Below are positions 22,845 through 25,017 of a stretch of DNA of 25,017 nt, one piece after another (the stretch's first letter is position 1; each line of letters starts with the position of its first letter). A model generated the notes under the pieces. That model was given only the letters and a program-made list of their open reading frames with translations. It had not been told where the DNA came from and searched no databases. The translations under genes and the position numbers were made by a program. The DNA is from an uncultured Macromonas sp. (lineage in GTDB: Bacteria; Pseudomonadota; Gammaproteobacteria; Burkholderiales; Burkholderiaceae). The stretch is taken from contig CAMLOF010000010.1 of assembly GCA_946481585.1 (NCBI GenBank), positions 1 to 25,017 of the forward strand, written 5' to 3'.

Positions 22845-23795
22845 ATGAGCAGCCCACAGCGTTACCCGCGTGACCTTTACGGCCACGGTCCCAACCCGCC
22901 GCACGCCCAATGGCCCGGCCGCGCCCGCGTGGCGGTGCAGTTCGTGCTCAACTACGAAGAAGGCGGCGAAAACAGCGTGCTGCATGGTGACGCAGGCAGC
23001 GAGCAATTCCTGTCCGAGATGTTCAACCCCCCGGCCTTTCCCGAGCGCCACCTGAGCATGGAAGGCATCTACGAATACGGTTCCCGCGTGGGCGTGTGGC
23101 GCATCCTGCGCGAGTTCGAAAAACGCGGCCTGCCGCTGACCGTGTTCGGCGTGGGCATGGCCATGCAGCGCTGCCCCGAGGTGAGCGCCGCCTTCAAGGA
23201 ACTGGGTCACGAAATCGCCTGCCACGGCTGGCGCTGGATCCACTACCAGAACGTGGACGAAGCCACCGAACGCGAGCACATGCGGCTGGGCATGGAAGCC
23301 ATTGAAAAGCTCATGGGCGAGCGCCCGCAGGGCTGGTACACCGGCCGCGACAGCCCCAACACCCGCCGCCTGGTGGCAGACTTCGGCGGCTTCGAGTACG
23401 ACAGCGACTACTACGGCGACGACCTCCCCTTCTGGCTGCAGGTGAAAAAGACCGACGGCTCGCTCGCCCCGCACCTGGTGGTGCCCTACACGCTGGACTG
23501 CAACGACATGCGCTTCGCCCTGCCGCAGGGTTACAGCCACGGCGACGAATTCTTTGAATACCTGAAGGACGCCTTCGACGTGCACTACGCCGAAGGCGAC
23601 GAGCGCCCAAGCATGATGAGCATCGGCATGCACTGCCGCCTGCTGGGCCGCCCAGGCCGCATGCGCGCGCTGCAGCGCTTCCTGGACCACATTGAAAAGC
23701 ACGACCGCGTGTGGGTCACCCGCCGCGTCGACATTGCTCGCCACTGGAAGGCCACGCACCCCTTCAACCCCGCCACCGCCTTCGTGTGGGAGTGA
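22845..23795 (+). CDS. puuE: Cofactor-independent allantoinase PuuE
   Basis: A 316-residue polysaccharide-deacetylase-fold allantoinase that hydrolyses (S)-allantoin to allantoate. The sequence follows Pseudomonas PuuE closely: RYPRDLYGHGPNPPHAQWPG, VQFVLNYEEGGENSVLHGD, SMEGIYEYGSRVGVWRILRE, GHEIACHGWRWIHYQ near 121-135, GWYTGRDSPNTRRLV near 163-177, PYTLDCNDMRF and GMHCRLLGRP near 261-270. The start at 22845 matches the family N-terminus. An in-frame ATG at 22809 overlaps the gntR stop as ATGA, so a 12-residue extension is possible. It lies 5 bases upstream of the uraD-allC start and is surely co-transcribed with it. Confidence 0.95.
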   Translation: MSSPQRYPRDLYGHGPNPPHAQWPGRARVAVQFVLNYEEGGENSVLHGDAGSEQFLSEMFNPPAFPERHLSMEGIYEYGSRVGVWRILREFEKRGLPLTVFGVGMAMQRCPEVSAAFKELGHEIACHGWRWIHYQNVDEATEREHMRLGMEAIEKLMGERPQGWYTGRDSPNTRRLVADFGGFEYDSDYYGDDLPFWLQVKKTDGSLAPHLVVPYTLDCNDMRFALPQGYSHGDEFFEYLKDAFDVHYAEGDERPSMMSIGMHCRLLGRPGRMRALQRFLDHIEKHDRVWVTRRVDIARHWKATHPFNPATAFVWE

Positions 23796-23800
23796 CCGAC

Positions 23801-25017
23801 ATGCCCTTGACGATAGAGCAACTCAACGCCGCCAGCACCGCCGAATTCACAGCGCTGCTGGACGGCACCTACGAACATTCGCCCTGGATTGCGGAGCTTG
23901 CCGCCGCGCAGCGACCCTTCGCCAGCCTGGCGCACCTCAAGCGCGCCATGATCGAGGTGGTGCGCGAAGCTGGAGTGGACGCGCAGCTCAGGCTGATCCG
24001 CGCCCACCCGGAACTGGCGGGCAAGGCCATGGTGTCCAAGACCCTGACGGCAGAGTCCACCAACGAGCAGGGCAAGGCCGGGCTCACCGAATGCACGCCC
24101 GAGGAGTTCGCGCGCATCCAGCAGCTCAACGCCGACTACAACGCCAAGTTCGACTTCCCCTTCATTCTGGCTGTGCGTGGCCCGCGTGGTTTGGGGCTGA
24201 ACAAGGCCGAGATCATTGCCACCTTCGCGCGCCGCCTGGGCAACCACCCCGAGTTCGAGCGTTCCGAGGCGCTGCGCAACATCCACCGCATTGCCGAAAT
24301 CCGCCTGAACGACAAGTTTGGCGTGGAGCCCTCCCTGGGCAACCTGGTGTGGGACTGGGCCGAGAAACTGGCCGAGCACACCGAGCCCGGTTACGCCGAA
24401 CGCGGCGAGCTGACCGTGACCTACCTCACCGACGCGCACCGTGCCTGCGCCCAGCGCATTGCGCACTGGATGAAGGCCGACTGCGGCTTTGACGACGTCG
24501 AGATCGACGCCGTGGGCAACGTGGTGGGCATCTACCACGGCAGCGACGCCAGCGCAGCCAGGCTGCTCACAGGCAGCCACTACGACACCGTGCGCAACGG
24601 CGGCAAGTACGACGGGCGGCTGGGCATCTTCGTGCCCATGGCCTGCGTGCGTGAATTGTCCCGCCAGGGCAAGCGCCTGCCTTACGGCATCGAGGTGGTG
24701 GCTTTTGCCGAGGAAGAGGGCCAGCGCTACAAGGCCACCTTCCTGGGTTCGGGTGCGCTCACCGGCCATTTCGACGAAGCGTGGCTCGACCAGCTCGACG
24801 CCGACGGCATTTCCATGCGCGACGCCATGAAGCACGCGGGCCTGTGCATAGACGACATCCCCAAGCTGCAGCGCGACCCGGCCCGTTACCTGGGCTTCGT
24901 GGAAGTGCACATTGAACAGGGGCCGGTGCTCAACGGGCAGGACATCCCGCTGGGCATCGTTACCTCCATCAACGGCAGCGTGCGCTACGTGGGCGAAATT
25001 GTGGGCATGGCCAGCCA
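23801..25017 (+). CDS. Fused OHCU decarboxylase-allantoate amidohydrolase (partial, runs off the window)
   Basis: An open frame of 405 codons with no stop before the edge. Residues 1 to about 172 are UraD: the catalytic His is H69 in RAHPELAGKAM, followed by STNEQGKAGL (E89) and FDFPFILAVRG. This domain decarboxylates OHCU to (S)-allantoin. From about residue 180 the protein is an M20-type allantoate amidohydrolase (AllC-like): metal ligands H260 in GSHYDTV, D271 in YDGRLG, E304/E305 in AFAEEEGQRY and H370 in EVHIEQGPVL. The C-terminal lid and last ligand lie outside. The two domains act before and after PuuE, encoded 5 bases upstream. The junction was translated codon by codon and shows no frameshift. 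Confidence 0.92.
   Translation, partial: MPLTIEQLNAASTAEFTALLDGTYEHSPWIAELAAAQRPFASLAHLKRAMIEVVREAGVDAQLRLIRAHPELAGKAMVSKTLTAESTNEQGKAGLTECTPEEFARIQQLNADYNAKFDFPFILAVRGPRGLGLNKAEIIATFARRLGNHPEFERSEALRNIHRIAEIRLNDKFGVEPSLGNLVWDWAEKLAEHTEPGYAERGELTVTYLTDAHRACAQRIAHWMKADCGFDDVEIDAVGNVVGIYHGSDASAARLLTGSHYDTVRNGGKYDGRLGIFVPMACVRELSRQGKRLPYGIEVVAFAEEEGQRYKATFLGSGALTGHFDEAWLDQLDADGISMRDAMKHAGLCIDDIPKLQRDPARYLGFVEVHIEQGPVLNGQDIPLGIVTSINGSVRYVGEIVGMAS

Noticed and set aside
23585..24910. 441-codon minus-strand frame opposite uraD-allC
   Set aside because: The forward frame is continuous with catalytic motifs of both enzymes; the reverse frame has none.

Overview
The window reads as chromosomal DNA of a high-GC betaproteobacterium, most likely Comamonadaceae (Acidovorax/Hydrogenophaga-like). 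This rests on gene content, protein character and strong GC bias at third codon positions; no search was run. It is densely coded, with no gene-free stretch over 300 bases, and shows no tRNA, rRNA, CRISPR array, insertion sequence or phage gene.

Left part (1-6.7 kb): the last codons of mnmE, then a sugar-uptake module. A LysR regulator and an aldose 1-epimerase point left. An ABC importer operon of the galactofuranose type (ytfQ-ytfR-ytfT-yjfF) points right, with a recognisable sigma70-like promoter. A convergent gene for a large membrane-bound PAS-GGDEF-EAL protein (6.7-9.6 kb) separates this module from the rest.

Middle part (9.7-17 kb): a LysR regulator diverges from a five-gene glyoxylate operon, gcl-hyi-glxR-ttuD-pyk. 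Glyoxylate is condensed to tartronate semialdehyde, reduced to glycerate, phosphorylated to 2-phosphoglycerate and finally drained to pyruvate. An inverted repeat in the shared intergenic region is the probable operator.

Right part (17-25 kb): purine-ring degradation. Leftward genes encode 5-hydroxyisourate hydrolase, membrane cytochrome-c urate oxidase (PuuD), an NCS2 urate/xanthine permease, an adducin-like class II aldolase, a small tautomerase and an AmiS/UreI channel. Rightward genes encode a GntR/FCD regulator, allantoinase PuuE and a fused OHCU decarboxylase-allantoate amidohydrolase that runs off the window. Two identical, oppositely oriented 15-bp sites centred on TGTATACA flank hiuH and are probable operators of the GntR protein.

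Together the middle and right parts encode a nearly continuous route from urate to pyruvate. The ureidoglycine/ureidoglycolate steps and xanthine dehydrogenase are not visible here and may lie beyond the right edge. The individual pathway genes are of known types. The least explained items are the aldolase-like/tautomerase/UreI trio, the hairpin-rich puuD leader and the paired operators.
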